Notes under the pieces: generated by a model
Databases searched by the model: none
The model's input: only the letters and a program-made list of their open reading frames with translations
Told to the model about the DNA's origin: nothing
Program-made: the position numbers and the translations under genes
Part shown: positions 17,093 through 25,926 of the stretch, one piece after another
How positions within the stretch are numbered: position 1 is the stretch's first letter
How the letters are laid out: each line of letters starts with the position of its first letter
Origin: Candidatus Omnitrophota bacterium
GTDB taxonomy: Bacteria > Omnitrophota > Gorgyraeia > Gygaellales > Profunditerraquicolaceae
Direction of reading: 5' to 3'
Length of the DNA: 33,847 nt
NCBI GenBank assembly: GCA_029571225.1
Contig: JAKPTF010000082.1
Span: 1-33,847, forward strand

Positions 17093-18929
17093 ATATCCGG
17101 CCTTCCTGCCGCCTGCTATACGCGATAACCGCGTATAGTCCGAAGGCAACGTAGAGCAACAAGAACGGTTCAAGGCTTGCGCGATGGCGATACCACGCTT
17201 CGGTGAATAGATGCACTGCGGTACGATACGCGATGAACGCGAACCCGAGCGTATGCAGAACGGCATGCCTGCTGCGGAACGCGGCGACGAGCCCGACAAT
17301 GCCGAGCACATACGCGTAAAACCACGCGGCATAATAATAATCGCTGAGCCGGTACAGGAACAAAAGATCAAAACTGCCGTACCCCTGCTGAAAGAACATA
17401 TTCGCGAATTTACCTGTAAAATTCCTCATAAGCGCGCTCGACACCGCGCCGGGGGAACGCATAAACGAAGCGAACGTTTTACGCGCGTCGAACAGATCAA
17501 CGCCAGCAGCTTCAAGGTCCCTGTTCTCGAGATTGACGTATTCTGCATAGTAGTGCGAAAAAGCCTTATCCCGGCCCTGACCGCTGTCTGATGCCCCGTA
17601 TGTCGTAAAAACCGGATACCAGACACCGGTGTGCCTGATATTACGCACGATAAAAGGCGCCAGTACGAGGCAATACGATATAAGTACGACTGCCGCAGCT
17701 GCCAGAGATGACTTGACGCAGACCCGTTGCCGGAGCATAAGGAACATCCATACTACCAGGATTATTGAAAAAAAGAAATTAGTTTCTCGCGTTGCAACTG
17801 CACACGCCATCACGCCTCCGGTCACGCACAACAGCAACCACGGAACCGGACCTTGTACCCTGTACAAACTATCCGTATACAAAAGCGCCAGGAGCACAAC
17901 GGCAGTGCAATAAAAAACATCCATTACCTGATACCCGATGGAGCTGGCGGAAAAGACCAGCAGGAAGTTAAGCGCTGAAAGGACCGCAGCGATCAACCCG
18001 GCCCGGGCGTTGAATATCCTGGCCCCTACATAATACAACAGGATGCACGACACGGACGAAATAATGCATTGAACTATCCCGACGGAGAAATATCCCGTGC
18101 CGAATACTTTATATATGACAGCCAGGAACATCCAGTATCCGGACGCATACGAATCCGTTATATTCTCTCCGGCAAGAAAGCTGCGCGCCATAGCATCGTA
18201 CCTGACAGCGTCTGACCCGGTCAGCATGCAGTTGGGGTCCGACATGATCCTGTACAAATAGAACACGCGTATCGCGAACGCCCCGATACCGACCAGCGCC
18301 AGCGCAACAACCGGCCGCGACAGAACAACGCTCCCGGTGCCGCGCGCGTATGCGATGAGCGTCCTGCCGAACGTCGTAGCATGGAACCCGAACGCCGCTG
18401 CAGTAACTGCCGTAACAACGATCAGATCCGCGACATGTGCGTTAACCGCAAGCGCGCTCACGCCGTACGCCCAGAGGAATATAACCGGATACGTCAAGAA
18501 ACGGGCGTCAGGGCCTGCCGATGGCAGGATAATGACTCGATACACGCAATACCACGTCAGCACACACATCGCACCGGCAACGAACAGTACGCTGTAGGCG
18601 GTATACCATACAGAGCTGAGCATACCGGGATCTGCGGATAGTTCATGCTTGAACTTCAGCAATAACGGGACCACATGGCATGAAAAGCCGATGAAAAGCG
18701 CAGGCCCGAGCAAACGACGGACGTTTATCTTGTACAACAGCGAATACACACACATATACGCGATCACCGTAACCCACAAAACCGCGGGTATCGGAAATGT
18801 GCGTTTGATCGCGATCGGCAGCGGAATTCCGATAAACCCCGATATCCCGGTTACCGAAGCCGCAATTGCGCAGGCGACAGTACCGGCGGCAAGGATCGCT
18901 GCTATGTACGTATCCCGGGATTTATCCAC
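17085..18929 (-). CDS. GT-C (GT39/ArnT-like) membrane glycosyltransferase, paralogue A
   Basis: A 614-residue polytopic membrane protein with GTG start at 18929; the start overlaps the upstream stop by 8 nt (GTGGATAA). Residues 1-205 form an extra N-terminal membrane module containing PLPIAIKRTFPIPAVLW. The GT-C core begins near residue 215. Its first extracytoplasmic loop, LTGSDAVRYDAMARSF, includes D240, matching the catalytic acidic residue of GT-C enzymes. Conserved later parts include SGYWMFLAVIYKVFG and the C-terminal SDYYYAAWFYAYVLG. Such enzymes transfer a sugar from a polyprenyl-phosphate donor at the periplasmic face. It is a clear paralogue of the protein at 19779-21557. Donor and acceptor are unknown. 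Confidence 0.83.
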   Translation of the reverse strand: MDKSRDTYIAAILAAGTVACAIAASVTGISGFIGIPLPIAIKRTFPIPAVLWVTVIAYMCVYSLLYKINVRRLLGPALFIGFSCHVVPLLLKFKHELSADPGMLSSVWYTAYSVLFVAGAMCVLTWYCVYRVIILPSAGPDARFLTYPVIFLWAYGVSALAVNAHVADLIVVTAVTAAAFGFHATTFGRTLIAYARGTGSVVLSRPVVALALVGIGAFAIRVFYLYRIMSDPNCMLTGSDAVRYDAMARSFLAGENITDSYASGYWMFLAVIYKVFGTGYFSVGIVQCIISSVSCILLYYVGARIFNARAGLIAAVLSALNFLLVFSASSIGYQVMDVFYCTAVVLLALLYTDSLYRVQGPVPWLLLCVTGGVMACAVATRETNFFFSIILVVWMFLMLRQRVCVKSSLAAAAVVLISYCLVLAPFIVRNIRHTGVWYPVFTTYGASDSGQGRDKAFSHYYAEYVNLENRDLEAAGVDLFDARKTFASFMRSPGAVSSALMRNFTGKFANMFFQQGYGSFDLLFLYRLSDYYYAAWFYAYVLGIVGLVAAFRSRHAVLHTLGFAFIAYRTAVHLFTEAWYRHRASLEPFLLLYVAFGLYAVIAYSRRQEGRIYE

Positions 18930-19779
18930 GTTTGCGCCCTACCAGCATCATTTCCATCTTCTTTCCGCAGAAATTCGTCATCCAATTAACCAGCGATACC
19001 GCTTTCTTTCCCCAAAAATCAAGGCTTACCACCTCTGCCTCGAGTTGCGTGCCGCGCCTGAGTATGATGTCGCATCCGTTACGTTCCAGCAGCGCAGCGA
19101 ACGTGCGTGTGGAAAAATAATGCGAGTGGTGCACCGGATATGCCTTACGCACCGGATACCGAATGATCCCGAGCGACCCGCGATATGCATATTCCGCGAA
19201 TTTGAACAGCAATCCGTCGATCATAAAGGTATCCATCGCGACAAGGCCGCCCGGTTTTAACGCCCGGCAGGCTTTTTTCAGGACATCTGCGGGATACTCG
19301 CTGTGATCGATCATATCCCACATGGTAATGACGTCGAACGATTCAGGCTCCACAATACTGTCGAGAAAATCTGCAGCCTGTACCGGCGCATTCAGGCGCG
19401 TGCGCGCGTAATCTGCCGCGAATTGGGAAATCTCGACGCCTTCGATATCCCAGCCCGAGCGTTGCGCGGCATCCAGAAAATACCCCGTACCGCAGCCGAT
19501 ATCAAGCAGCTTGCCTTTTGCGGGCCGCAATGAATCAAGCACTGCGATCTTACCCGCGCATGCTTTTTCACGCAGTTCCTTGCCGGAGAAAAAATAATCT
19601 TTTTGCAGGTCGCAAAAATAATCCTTGCCGTACAATTCTTTGCTTTCCGCTTTATCGAATACGACGTTGCGAAAATACGTGTTGCACGAACGGCAGCAGA
19701 CGACATCGAACCCGTCAAGCCTGAAGACCCGCCTGAACCGTGTATTGCCGCAGATATTGCATACGGTCCGTATCTGCAT
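18922..19779 (-). CDS. Zinc-ribbon class I SAM methyltransferase
   Basis: A 285-residue protein started at the ATG at 19779, which shares one base with the upstream stop (TAATG); the frame allows 11 more residues but that would overlap the membrane gene. The N-terminus has CNICG and CCRSC, a zinc-ribbon pair. SAM motif I is LLDIGCGTGYFLDAA, then IEGVEIS, VITMWDMIDHSE and LKPGGLVAMDTFM. It lies between the two paralogous GT-C genes and overlaps the one downstream, so the methyltransferase and those enzymes are probably made together. It most likely methylates a sugar or the lipid-linked precursor they handle (inference). Confidence 0.87.
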   Translation of the reverse strand: MQIRTVCNICGNTRFRRVFRLDGFDVVCCRSCNTYFRNVVFDKAESKELYGKDYFCDLQKDYFFSGKELREKACAGKIAVLDSLRPAKGKLLDIGCGTGYFLDAAQRSGWDIEGVEISQFAADYARTRLNAPVQAADFLDSIVEPESFDVITMWDMIDHSEYPADVLKKACRALKPGGLVAMDTFMIDGLLFKFAEYAYRGSLGIIRYPVRKAYPVHHSHYFSTRTFAALLERNGCDIILRRGTQLEAEVVSLDFWGKKAVSLVNWMTNFCGKKMEMMLVGRKRG

Positions 19780-21557
19780 TATTCCTTCCCTTTCGCGGAT
19801 GTAACAAGACAATACAGCCCGTACGCGCAGTACAGGATCAAAAACGGATCGATCGGAGCGCGGTGGCGGTACTGAGATTCGGTTACAATATGGACCAGGG
19901 TACGGTTAAGGATGAACAGCAATACCAACAGGTGCATGCCCCAGCCAAACCGGACACACGCCGCAATAATGCCGGCAGCAGTCAGCACATACGCGTAAAA
20001 CCAGCACGCGTAATAGTAGTCGCTCGTTCGCGTCAGGAACAGCATATCGAATCCGCCGTAATCCTGGCTGAAATACAGGATCTTGAACTTATCGTAAAAA
20101 TTCCTCATGAAAACACCGGAAACGGCTACCGGATGGCGCGTAAACGCAGCCGCAACCCTGCCGGGATCGGAAAGGTCCAGCCCCAGCTTAGCCAATGCGG
20201 GATTCTCTCCGACTAGGCAATGTTCGATAACGCTGTAATCAGCACCCTTTGTCTGCGTTACCGGATAGGCAACGCCAAGATTCCGGACGTTGCGGTAGGC
20301 GAACGGGAACAGCGCAACGCCCGTAAATAAAATCAGCACGCACGCGTCACATAACGCTTTTTTGGCGCCGATCTTTCGCGCAAAGTACAGGAAGATCCAT
20401 CCAGCGGCAAAAACCGGATAAAACATATTTATTTCCCTGGTAGCTATCGACACGCCGGAAACGAGTCCGGCGCACAGAAGTATCGAGCGCGCGCGGAAGC
20501 CGCCGTTGGATCGCGCATGGGCATACCAGGCAATAAGCAGCAGAACCAGCGTCGAATAGAACGTATCGAGCACCTGATGGCCGATGGCAACCGATGAAAA
20601 AATAGATGTAAAACTCATCACGGACAACACCGCGCATATGCGCGCGACCGAGGCGTTGAAAATATAGCGGGCGCTGAAATATACGAATACGCACGCCAGC
20701 GACGATAAAGCGATCTGGACCAGTCCGACGACAACATAATCCGTAGAAATGAATTTATACACCATGGCGAGGAACATCCAATATCCGGTAACCAACGGTT
20801 CAGTCACTCTCTCCCCCGCAACGAATGAACGCGCAAGGCCATCGTAGATCGGAGCATCCGACCCCGTATTAAAATAATCCGGATTGCGCATGATATTCCT
20901 CAAATAAACCAGCCGCACGGCAATCGCGCTTACTGCGATAGAGAAAACAACGGTCTTTTCGTTCGAGAAAAGCCGGCGTACCATGCCGCCGTGGCGGCGG
21001 ATAGCGCCGATCATTGAGTTGCTTTGCCGCATGCGCCAGACAAAACCCGCAATACCCAGAAGGCACAATGCCAGGACAGCGGCGCCATTGAGAAAACATA
21101 TACCGAGCATAACGATAAACGACAGCGCCACAGGAATATAAAACACCGTATCCCCGCTCATGGACCGCCACGCAGCGATTTTCGACGCAGAGAAAGCTGC
21201 CCACACAGAAAACATAAGGATAATGAACGCGTAACAGTACGCCTGGTACACCGGCGACGCAAACTCAACTGTTCCATGGAGAATACCGGACATCAACTTT
21301 ACGAGCGATAGACACAAATGAAGCGCTACGCCAAGAACAAGAACCCTGCCGGTAGCCTGAATTGATGTCCTGATACGAACGATACGCCAGTATGCCACCG
21401 TTGAAAGCCAGAACAAAACAGGCACGGGAAACCCTGCGTTTAACCCGATCGGTAACGGAACCGTAAAAAAACGGTTTAATGCGTTATTGAATACAATTAC
21501 ATACGCGAGTGCCGTATAACACAATGAACAGATGATCACGTTAACGCGACGGTGCAT
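19779..21557 (-). CDS. GT-C (GT39/ArnT-like) membrane glycosyltransferase, paralogue B
   Basis: A 592-residue polytopic membrane protein. The N-terminal ~200 residues form a membrane module with PLPIGLNAGFPVPVLFW, aligned with the same element in paralogue A. The GT-C core has FNTGSDAPIYDGLARSF, where D234 is the likely catalytic acidic residue, then TGYWMFLAMVYKFIS, SIATREINMF and the C-terminal SDYYYACWFYAYVL. Identity with paralogue A is evident by eye over the full length. The ATG at 21557 overlaps the upstream gene by 17 nt and is preceded by AAGGA at 8 nt. It is probably a periplasmic-side transferase using a polyprenyl-phosphate sugar. Confidence 0.83.
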   Translation of the reverse strand: MHRRVNVIICSLCYTALAYVIVFNNALNRFFTVPLPIGLNAGFPVPVLFWLSTVAYWRIVRIRTSIQATGRVLVLGVALHLCLSLVKLMSGILHGTVEFASPVYQAYCYAFIILMFSVWAAFSASKIAAWRSMSGDTVFYIPVALSFIVMLGICFLNGAAVLALCLLGIAGFVWRMRQSNSMIGAIRRHGGMVRRLFSNEKTVVFSIAVSAIAVRLVYLRNIMRNPDYFNTGSDAPIYDGLARSFVAGERVTEPLVTGYWMFLAMVYKFISTDYVVVGLVQIALSSLACVFVYFSARYIFNASVARICAVLSVMSFTSIFSSVAIGHQVLDTFYSTLVLLLIAWYAHARSNGGFRARSILLCAGLVSGVSIATREINMFYPVFAAGWIFLYFARKIGAKKALCDACVLILFTGVALFPFAYRNVRNLGVAYPVTQTKGADYSVIEHCLVGENPALAKLGLDLSDPGRVAAAFTRHPVAVSGVFMRNFYDKFKILYFSQDYGGFDMLFLTRTSDYYYACWFYAYVLTAAGIIAACVRFGWGMHLLVLLFILNRTLVHIVTESQYRHRAPIDPFLILYCAYGLYCLVTSAKGKE

Positions 21558-22977
21558 ACGTGCGGTCCTTTTTGATAATGTCGATTTTTAAGATCCCTGC
21601 TATACCGACTGACGCCCACAACAGGATGATCGGCGTGACTATATCCCTGACCCTGAATAGCGTGCCGACATTGCCCTGGGTCATGGCAATAAAGAAGCTC
21701 ATGATGAGAAAAAAAACGTACAAACATGCATATTCGCGAAATGCGTGCCTGCTGAGCACGACCGCACCGAACGCCGCACAGGCAAGTATACAATACCATA
21801 ATCCCATTTGGATCAATGAAAGTAATTTCAAGGAACTATTTGCCGCCCAGGGAAATGGTTCAAAGAGAAAATGCACCATTGCGCGGCAATAAATACCCGC
21901 ATAATCAAGATAGCTCAGTTGCCATGTAGGATATTGATAATAATACACATCAGGCGTGTAATCGACCTTGAACTCGGGATTATGCTTATAATATTTATCG
22001 TCCAGGATCTTATAACTGGAGCCAGGCATGGGAACGGTAGCCTGATGAATGGATAACAGCCGGTACACAGACATATGAACACGTTCGTTGATTTTGTTAG
22101 CGAGGCCCGGAGTTACCGTTACCGTAATACCAACAATCAAAAGAACAAATATCAAAACGAGCCGCGCTCTCCTTGTACGAACAAGGAACATGAGACTGAG
22201 CAGCAAGGCGGATCCGGTCAGTAAACCGCTGTATTTTCTTACCGCCGATTGAAGCACTAAAGCTGCGATAAGCAGAAGAATCAGCACAAACCGGTGTCCC
22301 ATCGCACTTCGCTGTAATCTGATAAATACCAGGACTATAAAAAGCGTTACCGTGATCAAAACAGTATCTTTCAAATTCGTGATCGACCACAGCACCAGGG
22401 ACGGCAGAAACGAAACCAGGACAGCAGCAATCTTCGCCACGCCACCGCTTAAATATTCGCGTGCAATAAAAAAGATCAGGATCCCGTTACACGAGCCGAG
22501 CAGACAATTGAACATTACCGACATAACAGGACTAAAACCGAATATATAATGAAAAAACGCTATCATGAATGTGTATCCGTTCCAGCCGTAGATCGGGTTA
22601 TACGTTGAGAGCAACACTTTATCTGAAAGATCGAATCCCCGCCAATCGAGGGACATCCAGTAGGCGCGAAGGGTATAATATGACGCGTCACCGATAAGAT
22701 TAGGCGCCCATCCGGGATAATCCGGATACGTAAGAATACGCCCGGCTATAATAAGCACAACACTGATAAGAACCAAAAGCACTGCCCGTATCGTGAACGA
22801 AGCGAGAAACAGGTTCCTCAAGAATATCGTATCCGAGGATCTCGCGTGCAAGAGCCGGGCGAAGGATAATCCGACAATCGCAACGATGAACATACCTCCC
22901 GGAGAAACCATAGCAAATAGCAATGCCACACATAATAGCAATGCGATATCATTGCTGCGTCTGGACAAATTATTCAT
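21541..22977 (-). CDS. GT-C-like polytopic membrane glycosyltransferase
   Basis: A 478-residue membrane protein with roughly ten hydrophobic helices. I prefer the ATG at 22977, which gives the same 8-nt ATGAATAA overlap seen at 17085-17092 and has GGAG 9 nt upstream; an ATG at 22992 would add five residues. The first large loop carries NLIGDASYYTLRAYW with D97, matching the DAxxY pattern of the other three GT-C proteins. YGWNGYTFMIAFFHYIFG and WSITNLKDTVLI follow. It lacks the N-terminal module of the paralogous pair. Family assignment rests on this loop and overall topology, so it is less certain; a polymerase-like role cannot be excluded. Confidence 0.68.
   Translation of the reverse strand: MNNLSRRSNDIALLLCVALLFAMVSPGGMFIVAIVGLSFARLLHARSSDTIFLRNLFLASFTIRAVLLVLISVVLIIAGRILTYPDYPGWAPNLIGDASYYTLRAYWMSLDWRGFDLSDKVLLSTYNPIYGWNGYTFMIAFFHYIFGFSPVMSVMFNCLLGSCNGILIFFIAREYLSGGVAKIAAVLVSFLPSLVLWSITNLKDTVLITVTLFIVLVFIRLQRSAMGHRFVLILLLIAALVLQSAVRKYSGLLTGSALLLSLMFLVRTRRARLVLIFVLLIVGITVTVTPGLANKINERVHMSVYRLLSIHQATVPMPGSSYKILDDKYYKHNPEFKVDYTPDVYYYQYPTWQLSYLDYAGIYCRAMVHFLFEPFPWAANSSLKLLSLIQMGLWYCILACAAFGAVVLSRHAFREYACLYVFFLIMSFFIAMTQGNVGTLFRVRDIVTPIILLWASVGIAGILKIDIIKKDRTYAPSR
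21566..21570 (-). promoter_or_regulatory. Shine-Dalgarno supporting the ATG at 21557
   Basis: On the minus strand this reads AAGGA, 8 nt before the ATG at 21557 and inside the 3' end of the preceding membrane gene. It supports the 17-nt overlap rather than the in-frame GTG six codons later, which lies directly against the upstream stop. Confidence 0.55.
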
Positions 22978-23854
22978 CGACTGCGGCTCCATCCATTTTC
23001 GTAGCGATAATCGTTATCGAAGGACCCAGGACAATCAGCCCCCCAGAAACAAACCGGACGAGATCAAACAAACACAACAAACCGTTCCATATGATATAAG
23101 AGGCAATCTGACCCTTAAAATAAGGAATACGTGAATTATAAATCCCCGACACTTTATATCCGCATTTCTCAAGCAATGCGCTTATCGTGCGGCTTGAGAA
23201 CTGATAAATATGGTCCTTGATAAAAAAAGGATTGGAATCAAGATTACGATTAATACCATGCACCCATTTAATAGCACCGATTCTATTATGCACGCGCAGA
23301 ATAATCACCCCGCCGGGCTTTAATGTCTGGTTGATCTGCCGCAGCAACGTGATCGGATCATGGTTATAATACAGCGAATCGAACAATGTTACAGCATCGA
23401 ACGCCGCTTTCCTGAAAGGGATGCGCGAGAAATCGGCATTAACGACGCGCAAGCCCAATGCAGCGCGCGCATATCGGCACGCACCGGTGCTTATCTCGAG
23501 GCCGATCGCATTCCATCCCGACTTTAGCGCATGCTGCATGAACAACCCGTATCCAAACCCAAGATCGAGCAATCGACCCGGGGATAAAGCACGATTCAAA
23601 AGCCGTAAATCAAAACGGACATTATTAAGTTTATTAATACGATAAAACTCGATTTTGTCATTCGTTAAATGTGTATACGTCTGAAAAAAACGGTTCATCC
23701 CTTGTGCGCTCAGTCGCGGGCTGACAAAGGCGAACGCGCAGCGCTCGCATTCAACGAGCGCGAGAACCGAACCGCAAAAATTGAAATCCCCGATCTTATT
23801 ATTTCCTTTCGAACCGCACAGAAGACAATTCGTGTATTCGATATGCTCGGCCAC
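22970..23854 (-). CDS. Zinc-ribbon class I SAM methyltransferase
   Basis: A 294-residue protein with GTG start at 23854, one base after the CDP-alcohol phosphotransferase stop; GGAAAGG lies about 9 nt upstream. N-terminal CLLCG and CERC form a zinc-ribbon pair. SAM motif I is LLDLGFGYGLFMQHA, then IGLEIS, VTLFDSLYYNHD and LKPGGVIILRVHN. In motif I the usual GCG is GFG, still compatible with SAM binding. The C-terminal ~30 residues contain a hydrophobic stretch (IIWNGLLCLFDLVRFVSGGLI) that may sit at the membrane. The acceptor is unknown; sugar methylation in the glycan pathway is inferred. Confidence 0.85.
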   Translation of the reverse strand: MAEHIEYTNCLLCGSKGNNKIGDFNFCGSVLALVECERCAFAFVSPRLSAQGMNRFFQTYTHLTNDKIEFYRINKLNNVRFDLRLLNRALSPGRLLDLGFGYGLFMQHALKSGWNAIGLEISTGACRYARAALGLRVVNADFSRIPFRKAAFDAVTLFDSLYYNHDPITLLRQINQTLKPGGVIILRVHNRIGAIKWVHGINRNLDSNPFFIKDHIYQFSSRTISALLEKCGYKVSGIYNSRIPYFKGQIASYIIWNGLLCLFDLVRFVSGGLIVLGPSITIIATKMDGAAVDE

Positions 23855-23855
23855 G

Positions 23856-24602
23856 TCAATGCGCCTTTCCGCTCGACAGGCACAGATGGCGAAGCTGGAA
23901 GAACGCTATGCCCAGCCATGTCGCATTATGAGCAATTGCAATAAGCAGCAATGTGCTATTGAGTAACAGGAATCCGTGAGATGCAAACGATAGCGGCAGA
24001 AAGACGGAAGCAAGAAAAATCAGATTGATATCACGCGTCGATATCCACACAAACAACCTTCCGATGCGGTATACCAGGCTCGTTTCCATCGTATTCTGGA
24101 ATTGATCGAACGAACTACGCTCGAGAATATTAAAAACCCAATGATCGGACTTAACGGAGGTTACAATGAGCGATTTCTTCATATGAACGCCAAAAACAAG
24201 AAAAAAAAGCAAAACCCAGAGCTGAACATTAAGCGTCGCATTAAAGATACCGAGTATAAGCGAAAAACCTAGGAGAGACCCGGTTGTTCCCTGGAAATTA
24301 TTCTCCACATATTCCATCCATTCTCCGAGCTTCGACGGTCTATCTATCAAACGCGCCAGATCGCCGTCCACGTAATCGAGAATATCACAGACCTGCAAAA
24401 GGATTCCGCCCCATACAATCGTCATTACCCTCCCCTGGGCGAACAGACACATAACAACGAGCATAAGACAGGAACGCACCAGGGTAACAGTATTCGGAGA
24501 AATACCGACGCGCTGAAACGCGTACGCCAACGGACCCGAAATGGACCGCAGCGTATAATCCATAACGTCGCCATACTTAATCAGTTTGATCCGCTTTTGC
24601 AT
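23856..24602 (-). CDS. CDP-alcohol phosphotransferase family protein with altered catalytic motif
   Basis: A 248-residue membrane protein of about six helices. The family motif begins correctly as DYVDGDLAR (D76, D79, G80, A83, R84), followed after eight residues by G93. The next two catalytic positions are changed: the third Asp is Glu (E97) and the fourth Asp, the proposed catalytic base, is Asn (N101). Known members join an alcohol such as inositol, glycerol phosphate or ethanolamine to a CDP-activated partner. This protein may have altered chemistry, bind without catalysis, or represent an undescribed subfamily. AAGGAG lies 5 nt before the ATG at 24602. It sits within the GT-C block, suggesting a lipid-carrier or phospho-alcohol decoration role. 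Confidence 0.85.
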   Translation of the reverse strand: MQKRIKLIKYGDVMDYTLRSISGPLAYAFQRVGISPNTVTLVRSCLMLVVMCLFAQGRVMTIVWGGILLQVCDILDYVDGDLARLIDRPSKLGEWMEYVENNFQGTTGSLLGFSLILGIFNATLNVQLWVLLFFLVFGVHMKKSLIVTSVKSDHWVFNILERSSFDQFQNTMETSLVYRIGRLFVWISTRDINLIFLASVFLPLSFASHGFLLLNSTLLLIAIAHNATWLGIAFFQLRHLCLSSGKAH

Positions 24603-24624
24603 ATTCGCTCCTTACGAAGTATAT

Positions 24625-25923
24625 CTACCAAACGTGCAGTGCCTGGCAGAGAACACGAAAAAAGATCTTAACCTCGGATGAAAATATAAACAATGACACC
24701 TGCGCTGCGGCGTAGATTCCCAACGCAATAAGAAATATTTGTTTATTGCGCGACTTCTCATACAATGAGCGAATCGCGTATGAGCCGGCGATAATGAGAA
24801 ATGGCTCAAAGGGCATTCGGAATCGCGGGAGCGCAAAATATATCACGTGCAACAACTGAAAATACACGATTGGCAGAAAAAAAAGCGCATAGATGCTGAT
24901 CCAGTTCCTCACCATATAATAAAGGCCGGCAAAGCAAAACGGTATAATAAACATGTACCCGAAATTGTATCGCCCCTGGCCGTTACCAAGGATTTCCCAA
25001 TCAAACGGAGACCACAGATAAAGAATCTTGAGCATCTCGATCTTGAGCACCTGCCAGGGATTGGAGCGGACAAAATTACACGTTGCATCAACAAGGAATT
25101 TTTTCCTGTGATCATACGAGGAAATTGTCATCGCCTCCCGTATTACAGGATCGTCAGACGAACGAATGCCGAAGATCTTGCCCTGATACGGACAAAAAGA
25201 CAGGTATATCCCCCATTCCCCCCGGTCAGTCACAGGGATGATGCTGCCTCCTGATACAATATAATTTCTCACCGACCATGGGAGAATACACACGACGCAT
25301 AAGGTAATATACAAGCCGGAATATACGACCGCAGTGCGCAGTCCGCGCGACCGAACGAAGATCCAATACACAACAATTGCAGCAAACGGTATGAACAACA
25401 GAACAACCGATCGGGTCAGGATCGACGCGCCCATACATATCGCTGAAATAACAAGATAGTGGAACCGTTCTGTTCGCATAAACCGGGCTAGCATCAGGAC
25501 AGAACCCAGGAACAGCAGCATAAAAAGATTCTCCGTCAGCAAAAAGGCCGGAACTCTGACAAAAACAGGATACACAGCTGCTATCGCGGCAGCGATCACG
25601 GCGACCTTTGGATTAAAGAATTCCGCTGCGGTCTTAAAGATCAGGAGGCACACAAATCCTCCAAGAACAGCCTGGGCAAACAAAACAGCATCATGTGACC
25701 CGTTGAAAACAGCATAGAACACGCTCAGGAAAAATGGATATACAGGGTGATCCGAGGTCGGGAATGACATAAAAGCAGGAATACTTACTACGCCGTTCGA
25801 CGCTATACTCATAGCAAGATCCCGATATACGAGGGCATCGGCCGCGGGCGTAACACGCCAGACAAACGCGCTTATGAGCCTGGCAAACAAAGCAATGCAA
25901 AAGATGATCGATTGCGCTACCAT
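24625..25923 (-). CDS. GT-C (GT39/PMT-like) membrane glycosyltransferase
   Basis: A 432-residue polytopic membrane protein with classic ArnT/PMT-like organisation. The first loop after helix 1 is VTPAADALVYRDLAMSI, with D29 as the likely catalytic acidic residue. SDHPVYPFFLSVFYAVF follows, then FFNPKVAVIAAAIAAVYP and LLTENLFMLLFLGSVL. The final third holds the C-terminal helices and RFRMPFEPFLIIAGSYAI, a common end motif of the family. The start codon is 3 nt after the stop of the DegT-like gene. It presumably transfers a sugar from a polyprenyl-phosphate donor outside the cytoplasm. Specificity cannot be read. Confidence 0.87.
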   Translation of the reverse strand: MVAQSIIFCIALFARLISAFVWRVTPAADALVYRDLAMSIASNGVVSIPAFMSFPTSDHPVYPFFLSVFYAVFNGSHDAVLFAQAVLGGFVCLLIFKTAAEFFNPKVAVIAAAIAAVYPVFVRVPAFLLTENLFMLLFLGSVLMLARFMRTERFHYLVISAICMGASILTRSVVLLFIPFAAIVVYWIFVRSRGLRTAVVYSGLYITLCVVCILPWSVRNYIVSGGSIIPVTDRGEWGIYLSFCPYQGKIFGIRSSDDPVIREAMTISSYDHRKKFLVDATCNFVRSNPWQVLKIEMLKILYLWSPFDWEILGNGQGRYNFGYMFIIPFCFAGLYYMVRNWISIYALFFLPIVYFQLLHVIYFALPRFRMPFEPFLIIAGSYAIRSLYEKSRNKQIFLIALGIYAAAQVSLFIFSSEVKIFFRVLCQALHVW

Positions 25924-25926
25924 AGT

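Noticed and set aside
17093-17371. N-terminal extension of the UPF0104-family gene
   Set aside because: It would lie entirely within the preceding GT-C gene and reads as low-complexity Arg/Ser/Cys residues; the ATG at 17092 gives the expected first helix.
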